From Sphingomonas sp. CFBP 8760 (GTDB taxonomy: Bacteria; Pseudomonadota; Alphaproteobacteria; Sphingomonadales; Sphingomonadaceae), in contig NZ_JACYUG010000007.1 of the NCBI RefSeq assembly GCF_014841615.1, positions 115,142 to 179,141 of the forward strand: a DNA stretch of 64,000 nt. Direction: 5' to 3'. Position 1 is the stretch's first letter; every line of letters begins with the position of its first letter. Shown in pieces: positions 45,804 to 55,118 of the stretch. Both the position numbers and the translations under genes were made by a program. Below the pieces are notes generated by a model, which was not told the DNA's origin, did no database searches, and saw only the letters and a program-made list of their open reading frames with translations.

Positions 45804-46937
45804 TTATTCCTCGATGCGCCGCTCGCCGACGATCGACAGGCCGTAGCCGTCGAGCCCGACAAGCGTGTGGTGGGTGTTGGTGAGCAGGATCATGTCGTGG
45901 ACCCCCAGTTCGGCAAGGATCATCGCGCCGACGCCGTAATCGCGCAGTTCCTCCATCGGCACCTCCACCTGCTCGCCCGCCTGGCGGCGGACGGCGGTGG
46001 TGAAGGCGTCGGCGCGCTGGCGGTTGATGAGGACGATGACGCCCGACCCCGCCTTCGCGATCGCCTTCATCGAGCGCGCCAGCATCCCGCCGCGATCGTC
46101 GTCCTGGCCGAACAGGTCGCCGAACGGGGACAGCGCGTGCATCCGTACCAGCACCGGCTGCGACGGATCGATCCGGCCCTTGACCAGCGCGACCTGTTCG
46201 GTGCCCGTCGCGGTGTTGCGATAGGCCAGCGTCCGCCATTCGCCACCCCAGCGGCTGGTGAAGCTGGCCTCCGACGTCTTCTCGACCAGATGGTCGTAGC
46301 GGCGGCGATAGGCGATCAGGTCGCGGATCGTGCCGATCTTCAGGTTGTGAAACTGCGCGAAGGTGACGAGGTCGTCCATCCGCGCCATCGTGCCGTCCTC
46401 GTTCATGATCTCGCAGATCACGCCCGAGGGGTTGAGGCCGGCGAGGCGCGACACGTCCACCGCCGCCTCGGTATGGCCCGCGCGCACCAGCACGCCGCCG
46501 TCGCGCGCGACGAGGGGGAAGACGTGGCCGGGGGTGACGATCTCAGCCGCGCCCTTGGTACCGTCGATCGCGGTGGCGATGGTGCAGGCCCGGTCGGCGG
46601 CGGAGATGCCGGTCGTCACCCCCTCGCGCGCCTCGATCGAGACGGTGAAGGCGGTTTCATGGCGGGTGCCGTTGTGGCGGCTCATCAGGTCTAGCCCCAG
46701 TTCCTGCGTCCGCGCCTTCGTCATCGCCAGACAGATCAGGCCACGACCGTGGCGGGCCATGAAGTTGATTTTCTCCGGCGTCGCCATCTGCGCGGGGATG
46801 ACGAGATCGCCCTCGTTCTCGCGGTCCTCGTCGTCGACGAGGATGAACATGCGGCCGTTGCGTGCCTCGTCGATGATCTCCTCCGGCGAGGAGAGGAAGG
46901 CGTGGCGCAGTGAGGCCAGGGCGGGGTTAGCGGCCAC
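45804..46937 (-). CDS. ribB: 3,4-dihydroxy-2-butanone-4-phosphate synthase with degenerate GTP cyclohydrolase II-like domain
   Basis: This is a 377-residue protein. Its N-terminal 210 residues are RibB ([49 protein letters not shown]). The C-terminal part resembles RibA (GTP cyclohydrolase II). However, the zinc cysteines are missing ([13 protein letters not shown] where CxxGD...RCDC is expected) and the catalytic GRxxGL loop is replaced. The domain is therefore probably inactive, so a separate RibA is expected elsewhere. The GTG start has GGAG at good spacing. It overlaps ribE by 11 bases. Confidence 0.92.
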   Translation of the reverse strand: MAANPALASLRHAFLSSPEEIIDEARNGRMFILVDDEDRENEGDLVIPAQMATPEKINFMARHGRGLICLAMTKARTQELGLDLMSRHNGTRHETAFTVSIEAREGVTTGISAADRACTIATAIDGTKGAAEIVTPGHVFPLVARDGGVLVRAGHTEAAVDVSRLAGLNPSGVICEIMNEDGTMARMDDLVTFAQFHNLKIGTIRDLIAYRRRYDHLVEKTSEASFTSRWGGEWRTLAYRNTATGTEQVALVKGRIDPSQPVLVRMHALSPFGDLFGQDDDRGGMLARSMKAIAKAGSGVIVLINRQRADAFTTAVRRQAGEQVEVPMEELRDYGVGAMILAELGVHDMILLTNTHHTLVGLDGYGLSIVGERRIEE

Positions 46938-47544
46938 GATAATGCTCCATGCGTTGCAGGTAACGGGCCAGCACGTCGATCTCGATGTTCACCGCCTGTC
47001 CGGGCGCCAGCGCGCCCAGCGTGGTGACGGACCAGGTATGCGGGATCAGATTGACCCAGAAATGCGTCGAGGCGTCCTGATCGGCGACCTCGTTGACGGT
47101 CAGCGACACGCCGTCGATGGTGATCGATCCCTTCACCGCGAGGAACGGCGCGAGCGCGGCATCGACGCGCAGGCCGATGCGATGCGAATCGCCGGTCCGC
47201 TCCACCGTCAGCACGGTGGCGACGCCATCGACATGGCCGGTGACGATATGGCCGCCGAGTTCGTCGCCCAGCTTCATCGCGCGTTCCAGGTTGAGCGCGC
47301 GGCCTTCGTGCCACTGGCCGGGGGCGGTGCGCGCGACGGTTTCGCCCGAAACGTCGACCGCGAACCAATCGCCCGCCTCGTCCCTGCCTTTGTCGACCAC
47401 GGTCAGGCAGACGCCCGAACAGGCGATCGACGCGCCGAGATCGACGGTGGCGGTGTCATAGGCGGTGGCGATCCGCACGCGGGTGTCGCCGCGCGGTTCG
47501 ATGCGGACGATCCGCCCGATGTCGGAGACGATGCCGGTGAACAT
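46927..47544 (-). CDS. ribE: Riboflavin synthase, alpha subunit
   Basis: This is a 205-residue enzyme that dismutates lumazine to riboflavin. It begins MFTGIVSDIGRI and has two homologous barrels: GASIACSGVCLTVVD in the first and GSITIDGVSLTVNEV in the second. ELGGHIVTGHVDGVA is also conserved. It lies between ribD and ribB, overlapping ribB. Confidence 0.95.
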   Translation of the reverse strand: MFTGIVSDIGRIVRIEPRGDTRVRIATAYDTATVDLGASIACSGVCLTVVDKGRDEAGDWFAVDVSGETVARTAPGQWHEGRALNLERAMKLGDELGGHIVTGHVDGVATVLTVERTGDSHRIGLRVDAALAPFLAVKGSITIDGVSLTVNEVADQDASTHFWVNLIPHTWSVTTLGALAPGQAVNIEIDVLARYLQRMEHYRGR

Positions 47545-47545
47545 G

Positions 47546-48571
47546 TTACCTCGTTGCCCCCGTGGTTGCCGCCGCACTGGCGACGCGCTCGCGCTCGTAG
47601 ACCTCCACCCGGTCGCTGCCAAGCATCCGCGCATCGACCGCGCGCCAGCGGCCATGCGCGGCGGCGAGCGTGCCGACGCCGATATCGCCGAGCGCGGGCA
47701 CGCCGCCCCCGATCAGGATCGGCGCGCGGTAGAGCAGCAGCCGGTCGACCAGATCGGCGGCGAGGAAGGCGGCGGCGGTGCGGGCGCCCCCCTCCACGAA
47801 CAGATGGTCGACATTGTCCAGCGCGGCGATCGCGGCGGGGGTGGCGATCGCGGTCCAGCCGGCGGGTGGCGTGCTGCCGGTCAGCACGATGCGGCGCGGG
47901 CTGCGATCCGCCAGGCCGGGCAGGCGCACGTCGAGGCGGGGGGCATCGGTGTCCAGCGTGCCGCGCCCGACCAGGATCGCGTCGTGCCGGCTGCGTTCGA
48001 GATGGACATGCGCGCGCGCCGCCGCCCCGGTAATCCAGCGGCTTTCGCCCGAGGCGAGCGCGATCGCACCGTCGAGCGAGGTGGCGAGCTTCAGCGTGAC
48101 GTGCGGCCGCCCGGCGGCGCGGCGGGTGAGGAAGCCCGCCATCGACGCGCGCGCGGCGGCGGCGACGGGACCGGCCGGGGGAGCGATGGCGACGGCGATG
48201 CCGGCCGCGCGCAGCCGGGCGAAGCCGGCGCCGGCGGTACGGAGGTCGGGGTCCTCCAGCGCCGCGACGACATGCGCGACGCCCGCCGCCACCAGCAGGT
48301 CGCTGCACGCCGGCCCCCGCGCCGAGACATGCGCGCAGGGTTCGAGCGTGACGTGGCAGGTCGCCCCCCGCGCCGCGCCGCCCGCCTGCGCCAGCGCCAT
48401 CGCCTCCGCATGGGGACGCCCGCCGGGCTGGGTCCAGCCACGCCCGACGACACGGCCGTCACGCACGATCACGCAGCCGACATTGGGATTGGGGGCGGTG
48501 CGACCGCGCGTCCGCTCGGCCAGCGTCAGCGCGGCGTGGAGCCAGCCGGCGTCACCGTCGCCGCGGGTCAA
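47546..48571 (-). CDS. ribD: Bifunctional pyrimidine deaminase/reductase RibD
   Basis: This is a 341-residue enzyme for two early riboflavin steps. The deaminase domain has HAEAMAL and the zinc-binding EPCAH...PACSD region. The reductase domain begins near residue 150 (HVTLKLATSLDGAIALASGES, split) and has VGRGTLDTDAPRLDVR. The start is inferred to be a TTG at 48571, which overlaps the upstream gene's stop codon (TTGA) and follows GGGGG. No ATG exists in a suitable position. It is the first rib gene of the unit. Confidence 0.9.
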   Translation of the reverse strand: MTRGDGDAGWLHAALTLAERTRGRTAPNPNVGCVIVRDGRVVGRGWTQPGGRPHAEAMALAQAGGAARGATCHVTLEPCAHVSARGPACSDLLVAAGVAHVVAALEDPDLRTAGAGFARLRAAGIAVAIAPPAGPVAAAARASMAGFLTRRAAGRPHVTLKLATSLDGAIALASGESRWITGAAARAHVHLERSRHDAILVGRGTLDTDAPRLDVRLPGLADRSPRRIVLTGSTPPAGWTAIATPAAIAALDNVDHLFVEGGARTAAAFLAADLVDRLLLYRAPILIGGGVPALGDIGVGTLAAAHGRWRAVDARMLGSDRVEVYERERVASAAATTGATR

Positions 48572-48915
48572 AGCCCCCAGCGCGTGAGCTGATCGTCGGC
48601 CCGCTTGAATGCGGCCTGCTGCTTGTCGCGCGCCGCCTGCATCTCGGCCATCCGCTTCGCCTTGATCGGCGCGTCGATCGCCTGTTGCGCGCGGATCTGC
48701 GCATCGGTGCGGTCGGCGCTCCACTGCTCCACATAGACGATCTCGCGCTTGTACTCCGGCTCGACATGGGAATCGTGTACGAAGGCGTAGACCAGGCATC
48801 CGGTGACCGCCATTGCCAGCGCCAGGAACCTCAGTTCGTACCGCTCGCGGGTGGCAAGGAAGGCGCGCAGATCCTTGTAGGCGCGCCACGGCGACATGCG
48901 GCTGAAGAAGTTCAT
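48568..48915 (-). CDS. Small single-span membrane protein of unknown function
   Basis: This is a 115-residue protein. MNFFSRMSPWRAYKDLRAFL is followed by one membrane helix at about residues 28-48 (LRFLALAMAVTGCLVYAFV). A helical, charged C-terminal part contains AQIRAQQAIDAPIKAKRM and may form a coiled coil. No domain is recognised. It is probably translationally coupled to ribD through the TTGA overlap. Confidence 0.75.
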   Translation of the reverse strand: MNFFSRMSPWRAYKDLRAFLATRERYELRFLALAMAVTGCLVYAFVHDSHVEPEYKREIVYVEQWSADRTDAQIRAQQAIDAPIKAKRMAEMQAARDKQQAAFKRADDQLTRWGL

Positions 48916-49169
48916 GGGCGTAAAATAGGGCAGCGGGGCGGGGAGTGCCAGTGGTCGTCGGGGGTGGCGGGGCCCGGTGCGGTTTTCAGGCACGCATGGC
49001 GGCACGATGCGATATGACGGCGGTGCCCGTCAGCGGGCCGTTTTCGGACGCCATGTCATTCGGTGCGGAGGATGAAGGAACCCGGCCAGACGTTCCGCGT
49101 ACCGATGACCGAGGTCTTCCGGCACCCGCAGGTGTCGTGGAAGTAGGATACGGAGGCGAGTACGGCGCG

Positions 49170-49580
49170 ATGGTGATCCTGTCCCTTCTGATGGCCGCCG
49201 CCGGTTGCACCGCCGGCACCGAGCTGACCCCGCCGCTGTGCCCGACGGGACTTCCGGCGATCCGCAGCGTCGCCGTGACGCGATCGGGCTATGCCGTGGG
49301 GCCGGTCACCGATCCGTCGATGCGCTGTTCGACGTTCCGCCCCACCGCGGCGCAGGTCCGCGCCTACCTGACCCGGGCGAAGCGGGTGCCCGATTTCCAG
49401 TCGGCCGATGCGACGATCGACATGGTGCCGTGCCGGGCGCGGGGCACGGTGCGGTTCGCGGACGGGCGCCGGGGCCAGTGGGAGGTGGAGCAGGCACGGT
49501 TCGGCAACGTCACCGTGGCAGGGCGGCCGAAGGTGCTGCTCTACACCACCGCCCGGCTGGGGCGGCCGTTCCTCGACTGA
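49170..49580 (+). CDS. Hypothetical lipoprotein
   Basis: This is a 136-residue protein. The ATG at 49170 follows GGAGG and gives a short lipoprotein signal, MVILSLLMAAAGC. The mature part has conserved-looking cysteines (LCPTG, RCSTF, VPCRA) and ends in a beta-rich segment with RRGQWEVEQARFG. An earlier in-frame start at 48945 is possible but unconvincing. No family was recognised. Confidence 0.6.
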   Translation: MVILSLLMAAAGCTAGTELTPPLCPTGLPAIRSVAVTRSGYAVGPVTDPSMRCSTFRPTAAQVRAYLTRAKRVPDFQSADATIDMVPCRARGTVRFADGRRGQWEVEQARFGNVTVAGRPKVLLYTTARLGRPFLD

Positions 49581-49774
49581 ATGCCTGTGGAGGCCTGACC
49601 GAAGGGTGCCTGACGGGGGCAGGGCGGCATCGGCCCCCTGATCCGCTGCTACCGATGCGCGGTGGCGATCCATCAATCTCGTACGGACGGCATTTCGGAT
49701 GGCGTCGCCATCCATGGTCATCGTGACGGATGATGGCAGGGCACCGTCCGAACCTTGAAGCCGGATGTCGTCAG

Positions 49775-49822
49775 GACGAACAAGAGGGGGCGGACCCTGC
49801 GGCCCGCCCCCTCTTGTTCGTC
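49775..49822. terminator. Strong bidirectional hairpin upstream of the typA 3' end
   Basis: GACGAACAAGAGGGGGCGG pairs perfectly over 19 bases with its opposed arm, with a 10-base loop. It lies between the convergent lipoprotein and typA genes. Confidence 0.85.
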
Positions 49823-49863
49823 ATCCGCCGCGTCGTCGGTCCTCGCGTGCCGCGAGGCCCGCC

Positions 49864-51708
49864 TTACGACGACAGCTTCGCGCGGCTCGCCTTCTTGCGC
49901 TCGTTGGCGTCGAGGTGGCGCTTGCGCAGGCGGATCGACTTCGGCGTGACTTCGACCATCTCGTCGTCGTCGATGTACGCAATCGCCTGCTCCAGCGTCG
50001 CGCGCTTCGGCGGGGTCAGGCGGACCTGATCGTCCTTGCCGCCCGAGGCGCGGAAGTTGGTCAGCGCCTTGGTCTTCATCGGGTTGACCTCGAGGTCGTC
50101 CGGCTTGGCGTTCTCGCCGACGATCATGCCCTCGTACAGCGCCTCGCCGTGGCCGACGAACAGGATGCCGCGCTCTTCGAGCGGCCCCAGCGCGTAGGAA
50201 TTGGCTTCACCGGCGCCATTGGAGATCAGCACGCCGTTCTTGCGGCCCTCGATCTGGCCCTTGTGCGGGCCGTACTTCTCGAACAGCCGGTTCATGATGC
50301 CGGTGCCGCGCGTGTCCGACAGGAACTCGCCGTGGTAACCGATCATGCCACGCGACGGCGCGGAGAAGGTGATGCGCGTCTTGCCGCCGGTCGACGGGCG
50401 CATGTCGGTCAGCTCCGCCTTGCGCAGGTTCATCTTCTCGACGACCGTGCCCGAATATTCGTCGTCCACGTCGATGATGACGGTTTCGTACGGCTCGGTC
50501 TTCTTGCCGTTCTCGTCCTCGCCGAACAGCACGCGCGGGCGGCTGATGCCCAGCTCGAAGCCTTCGCGGCGCATCGTCTCGATCAGCACGCCCAGCTGAA
50601 GCTCGCCGCGGCCCGCCACTTCGTAGCTGTCGCGGTCGGCGGCCTCGGTCACCTTCACGGCGACGTTCGACTCGGCCTCGCGGAACAGGCGGTCGCGGAT
50701 CATCCGCGACGTCACCTTGGTGCCCTCGCGACCCGCCATCGGCGAATCGTTCACCGCGAAGCGCATCGACAGCGTCGGCGGATCGATCGGCTGGGCGTGC
50801 AGCGGCTCGGTGACGGTGACGTCGGCGATCGTGTTGGCGACGGTCGCGATCGACAGACCGGCCAGCGAGATGATGTCGCCCGCCTTCGCCTCTTCGACCG
50901 GCACGCGCTCCAGCCCGCGGAACGACATGATCTTCGACGCGCGGCCCGTCTCGACGATGTTGCCGTCGTTATCGAGCGCGTGGATCGGCTGGTTCAGCTT
51001 GATCGTGCCCGAATTGACCCGGCCGGTCAGCACGCGGCCGAGGAAGTTGTCGCGGTCGAGCAGCGTGACGAGGAAGGTGAACGGCACGTCCTCGATTTCC
51101 ACCTTGGGGGCGGGGACGTGCGATACGATCGTCTCGAACATCGGGATCAGCGTGCCTTCGCGCGCATCCATGTCGGTCGAGGCATAGCCGTTGCGGCCCG
51201 AGGCGTAGAGCACGGGGAAATCGAGCTGTTCGTCGTTCGCGTCGAGCGACACGAACAGGTCGAACACCTCGTCCAGCACTTCCTGGATGCGCGCGTCGGG
51301 ACGGTCGACCTTGTTGACGACGACGATCGGCTTCAGGCCCAGCGCCAGCGCCTTGCCGGTCACGAACTTCGTCTGCGGCATCGCGCCTTCCGACGAATCG
51401 ACCAGCAGGACGACGCCGTCGACCATCGACAGGATGCGTTCCACCTCGCCGCCAAAATCGGCGTGGCCGGGGGTGTCGACGATGTTGATGCGGATCGATT
51501 CATCGCTGCCCGGCGGAGTCCAGTCGACCGAGGTCGGCTTGGCGAGAATCGTGATCCCGCGCTCCTTTTCGAGGTCGTTCGAATCCATCGCCCGCTCCTC
51601 GACCCGCTGGTTGTCGCGGAAGGTGCCCGACTGGCGGAAAAGCTGGTCGACCAGGGTGGTTTTACCATGATCGACGTGCGCGATGATCGCCACGTTGCGG
51701 AGGCTCAT
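49864..51708 (-). CDS. typA: Ribosome-associated translational GTPase TypA/BipA
   Basis: This is a 614-residue GTPase related to EF-G that aids ribosome assembly and stress adaptation. G1 is AHVDHGKTT, followed by [17 protein letters not shown] (G3) and NKVDRP (G4). The C-terminal domains carry the [21 protein letters not shown] and [20 protein letters not shown] segments. The ATG at 51708 is preceded by GGATTCCTC on the minus strand. Confidence 0.97.
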   Translation of the reverse strand: MSLRNVAIIAHVDHGKTTLVDQLFRQSGTFRDNQRVEERAMDSNDLEKERGITILAKPTSVDWTPPGSDESIRINIVDTPGHADFGGEVERILSMVDGVVLLVDSSEGAMPQTKFVTGKALALGLKPIVVVNKVDRPDARIQEVLDEVFDLFVSLDANDEQLDFPVLYASGRNGYASTDMDAREGTLIPMFETIVSHVPAPKVEIEDVPFTFLVTLLDRDNFLGRVLTGRVNSGTIKLNQPIHALDNDGNIVETGRASKIMSFRGLERVPVEEAKAGDIISLAGLSIATVANTIADVTVTEPLHAQPIDPPTLSMRFAVNDSPMAGREGTKVTSRMIRDRLFREAESNVAVKVTEAADRDSYEVAGRGELQLGVLIETMRREGFELGISRPRVLFGEDENGKKTEPYETVIIDVDDEYSGTVVEKMNLRKAELTDMRPSTGGKTRITFSAPSRGMIGYHGEFLSDTRGTGIMNRLFEKYGPHKGQIEGRKNGVLISNGAGEANSYALGPLEERGILFVGHGEALYEGMIVGENAKPDDLEVNPMKTKALTNFRASGGKDDQVRLTPPKRATLEQAIAYIDDDEMVEVTPKSIRLRKRHLDANERKKASRAKLSS

Positions 51709-51809
51709 GAGGAATCCTGAATGTCTGGGGCTATAATTGCGTGCGCCCTTAGCGCAAATGGTGCGCCGCGGGAAGGGGCGGGGCGGCCCCGGGTTCCGGC
51801 GCGCCATGC

Positions 51810-53978
51810 TCAACGGCCGATGGGCATCCTGAACGAGACCAGGATCGTGCGCGCGACCGGGTCGAGCAGCGACGGGTTCAGCGTCCTGCTGCCGGCCCGG
51901 TCGAACGTGCGGATGCGGGGGCGGGCGTTGGTGATGTTGTCGACCGCCAGTTCCAGTCGATATCCGCCGCCGGCCGCTGCGGTGGCGCCGGGCGGCCGCA
52001 GGGTCAGGAAGACGCGCCCGTCGATCCGCACCAGTGGCGCGACGTCGACCCCGGTCGCTGGATCGGCCACCGACGTGGATCGCGCGCGCCCGGTTCGGCT
52101 GGCGGTGAGGTTCGCCCCCAGCCTGGGACCATTCACGGCCATCTGCCCGCTCCACCGCTGTCGTCCCTGGACGCCGGTCAACACGCTCAACGGGTTTGAC
52201 AGCGTGTCGATGACGGGGATCGCCGGCCCCAGCCGCAACGATTGCCGCAACTGCCGTTCGCCCTGAATGCCGGCGTTCCAGTTCGTCCTGCCGTCCGCCC
52301 GCCTGCCCGACAGGCCGATCCTGCCCGTCACGCTTTCGGCCACCTGCCGCACCGCGTTGAACGGCCGGGTGTCGACGCTCACCAGCCGTCCGGCCGTGTC
52401 GCGCCCGAACCGGTCGGGGAAATAGCGTTCGGCGAAGGCCGACGGTTCGGTCAGGCGGATCGTCGGCCGGTCGGTCGCGGTTCGGGCATAGCCGGCACCG
52501 GCGTTCAGGCGGCTCTTGCCGACCGTGCCGTTGTAATCGGCATCCACACGGACATCCCGGCTGGTCTCGGCGGCGAGCGGCGCGCCGCCGGTGACCTGCT
52601 CGACGGGTACCAGCGCCCCGACGCGATAGTCGTAGACGGTCAGGCCGATCAGCCGCTGGACCGGCGCGTTGACCTGATCGTTCGACGGCAGCGATCCGCG
52701 CCGGAGGAGCGAGGCGTTGATCGACAGGTCGGATACCGGCTGCCAGCTGAGGGCGACGGTCGTGCCGGTGACATGCCCCGTCCCGTCGATCGCGTTGTAA
52801 TTGATCGAGGGCGTCAGATCGACCTGCCCCAGCATGCCCAGCACCGGCGTCGAGGCGGCGATCAGCGGCAGGCTGACATTCGCCTGCGCGGACGTGGTGG
52901 CATAGTTCGCGCCGACGACCTGGCGGTTCAGCCGATCGGTCGTGGTGGTATGCGCCCGGTTGCGCCGTATCGTCAGGTTGATCCGCATGTCGCCCGCCGG
53001 CAGCGATCCGATCTTGCCGATCATCAGCGCGGCTAGCTCGGCGCTGGTCGTCGCGCTGGCCTGATCCTGTACGATGCCGCATCCGGCGCATGACGATGTA
53101 TCCGCGCCGGTCCGGATGCGCGACCGGCTGGTGCTGCGCCCGACATCGGAAGACAGGGTAAGAAAGAGGTCGCCGACGGTGTTGGAATAGGTCGTGTTCA
53201 ATCCGGACGACCGGTTGCGCCCCTCCTGCCGGACGCCCCCGCCCTGGCGCCGGCTGTCCTGCGTACCGGATGTCCGCAGGCCGATATCGAGATTGCCGTC
53301 ACCCAGCGGCCGCGCGGCGCCCAGGGTGCCGGAAACCAGCCGCGACCGGGGTACGAGGCTCCGGTCCTGCGGCACCGGTTCGCCGCCGCTGTCGGCGATA
53401 CCGGGCCGCTGGCGGGCCAGCAGCCCCTCGTTCGCGCGGACATTGGCGAAGCCGTTCAGCCGGTCGTCGCCGTTCAGCCTGGCGCCCCGCCCGCCACCCG
53501 ATACGCTCGCGCCCCCGCCATCGGTCGTATCGCGCCCGTCCCCCTCCAGCGACAGCGACCCGAATTTCCGTTTCAGCGACAGGTTCAGCAGCGGCTCGTT
53601 CGCGCCGAAGCCGAACCGCAGCCCCTCCGCGGGATTGTAGATCTCGATCGCCTGCAGCGCTTCGGCGGGCAGTTCGCCGAGATCGGCCAGTGAGCCGAGA
53701 CGACGACCGTTGACGATGATCGAGAAGGGCCGGCCGCCCTGTTGCCGTTGCAGCTGCTGGATCAGGTCGTTGACCGAGCGCGCGCCATAGGTGGAGATGC
53801 GTCCCTCCGACAGTTCCTCGACCGGGGTCGCGCCCTGCAGCGATTTCGGCCGTGCCGGGGCGGTCACGACGATCTCCGGAACGATGGCCTGACCGGCGGG
53901 TACGGCACCCGCATCCTGCGTCGCCGCCTGCGCGACGGAGGGGAGCAAGGACGATGGAACGGCATCGATAACAAACAC
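51810..53978 (-). CDS. TonB-dependent-receptor-like outer membrane protein
   Basis: This is a 722-residue protein. After a short N-terminal region with a weak signal-like stretch (PSSLLPSVAQAATQ) comes PEIVVTAPA, a TonB-box-like segment, and a plug-like domain: GARSVNDLIQQL, GRPFSIIVNGRRLGSLADLGELPAEA, IEIYNPAEGLRFGF. The remainder is rich in beta-barrel strands. A CAGC motif lies near the middle. The C-terminus ends FRMPIGR rather than in an aromatic residue. The GTG at 53978 with AGGGGG upstream was chosen; longer frames exist. The substrate is unknown. Confidence 0.75.
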   Translation of the reverse strand: MFVIDAVPSSLLPSVAQAATQDAGAVPAGQAIVPEIVVTAPARPKSLQGATPVEELSEGRISTYGARSVNDLIQQLQRQQGGRPFSIIVNGRRLGSLADLGELPAEALQAIEIYNPAEGLRFGFGANEPLLNLSLKRKFGSLSLEGDGRDTTDGGGASVSGGGRGARLNGDDRLNGFANVRANEGLLARQRPGIADSGGEPVPQDRSLVPRSRLVSGTLGAARPLGDGNLDIGLRTSGTQDSRRQGGGVRQEGRNRSSGLNTTYSNTVGDLFLTLSSDVGRSTSRSRIRTGADTSSCAGCGIVQDQASATTSAELAALMIGKIGSLPAGDMRINLTIRRNRAHTTTTDRLNRQVVGANYATTSAQANVSLPLIAASTPVLGMLGQVDLTPSINYNAIDGTGHVTGTTVALSWQPVSDLSINASLLRRGSLPSNDQVNAPVQRLIGLTVYDYRVGALVPVEQVTGGAPLAAETSRDVRVDADYNGTVGKSRLNAGAGYARTATDRPTIRLTEPSAFAERYFPDRFGRDTAGRLVSVDTRPFNAVRQVAESVTGRIGLSGRRADGRTNWNAGIQGERQLRQSLRLGPAIPVIDTLSNPLSVLTGVQGRQRWSGQMAVNGPRLGANLTASRTGRARSTSVADPATGVDVAPLVRIDGRVFLTLRPPGATAAAGGGYRLELAVDNITNARPRIRTFDRAGSRTLNPSLLDPVARTILVSFRMPIGR

Positions 53979-54301
53979 GGCATGCCCCCTGATGTCGATG
54001 CGGTACTTCCGGCCGGACCTGCACGGGACCGGCCGGCAGAACGATGCGCACCGAATGTCCGGTAACCGGTCATCGTGTATCGTCCGCACGACACATCTGA
54101 CCGTTCACATCACACCCGGAACGACGGCCGGAACCCGGTCAGGTGCCGACATGCCGATCCCGCGCCTGCCGTCGGCGGCCGCACCCAAAGCGGGACGATC
54201 CGGGCAATTGCCACACAGGTAAACATGAATTAACCCCGAATCGGGACCATTTTATGGCCGTTCACGCGGTCGCTGGCCTGTCAGCATCAGGGAGAAAAAT
54301 C
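53979..54301. other. 323-base gap between divergent outer-membrane and PEP-CTERM genes
   Basis: It must hold promoters for both genes. AT-rich patches near 54224-54254 (AACATGAATTAACC, CATTTTATGG) may be part of the plus-strand promoter. No gene, hairpin or repeat was recognised. Confidence 0.5.
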
Positions 54302-54931
54302 ATGAAGATGGCATATCGACTCGCGACGATCGCATCGGCCTTGCTACTCGCACCCGCCGCGCAGGCCGCCACCGTCGTGGACGCGATCGGCGATTTCGCC
54401 CCCGGCTATACCGGGGCGGCTGCCGATCTGGACGTGACGTCGTTCTCGGTCGAATACAATGTCGCGACCGACATCTTCACGCTGGGCGCCACCATGGCGG
54501 GCGCGATCGATCCGGGGACGATCGGGGTCTACATCATCGGCGTCAACACCGGCACCGGCACCATCGCTCCCTTCGCCAACCTGAATGCCCCCGAGGTCCG
54601 CTTCAACCAGGTCGTGCGGGTCAACAAGGACGGGACCGCATCGGTCGGCGCCACCGCACTGACCGCGTCGATCACCGGCAACGCGTTTTCGGTGGCGGTA
54701 TCCGGCGCGCTGTTCGCCAGCACCGGCTTCGCCGTGAAGGACTATAGCTGGAACCTGTGGCCGCGCACCGGTGTCGGCGCGGGCACGCTGGTCACCGATT
54801 TCTCGCCGGACAACGGGATGCTGACGGCGGCGGTGCCCGAACCGTCGAGCTGGGCGATGATGGCGATCGGCCTCGCCGCGACCGGCCTCGCCCTTCGCAG
54901 CCGGCGGCGCACCACCGTGCGCTTCGCCTGA
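54302..54931 (+). CDS. PEPxxWA-CTERM sorting domain protein
   Basis: This is a 209-residue exported protein. The signal peptide ends near PAAQAAT (residue 22). A beta-rich domain contains VYIIGVNTGTGTIAPFANLN, and the C-terminal tail VPEPSSWAMMAIGLAATGLAL ends in RSRRR (the tail core is VPEPSSWAMM). It has the same architecture as the proteins at 474 and 44557. Ribosome-binding GGGAGAAAAATC precedes the ATG. Its biological partner is unknown. Confidence 0.85.
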   Translation: MKMAYRLATIASALLLAPAAQAATVVDAIGDFAPGYTGAAADLDVTSFSVEYNVATDIFTLGATMAGAIDPGTIGVYIIGVNTGTGTIAPFANLNAPEVRFNQVVRVNKDGTASVGATALTASITGNAFSVAVSGALFASTGFAVKDYSWNLWPRTGVGAGTLVTDFSPDNGMLTAAVPEPSSWAMMAIGLAATGLALRSRRRTTVRFA

Positions 54932-54939
54932 CCGGACAC

Positions 54940-54976
54940 GGGGGGCCTGCCCGGCGATCATGCCGGCAGGCCCCCC
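54940..54976 (+). terminator. Strong GC hairpin after the PEP-CTERM gene
   Basis: GGGGGGCCTGCC and GGCAGGCCCCCC form a perfect 12-base stem with a 13-base loop, 8 bases past the stop codon. No T run follows. Confidence 0.65.
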
Positions 54977-55118
54977 GCAAGGGACGACGGACCCGACCCG
55001 GGCCCCGCCCCATGGCGGGTCCTGACGCGTATTATCGCAATCATACACTTGAACGGCAGGACGACACCCGGCACATTCGCCACCGATGAGCAGGCAGGTG
55101 CCTGCCGGAGGGACGACG

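Noticed and set aside
48916..49169. FMN riboswitch for the rib operon
   Set aside because: The region upstream of the membrane protein-ribD unit lacks the GGGGCAGGGTGAAATTCCC core.
51709..53091. Long upstream in-frame extension of typA
   Set aside because: The residues are low-complexity and lie antisense in frame to the TonB-receptor-like gene. The canonical [18 protein letters not shown] start is at 51708.
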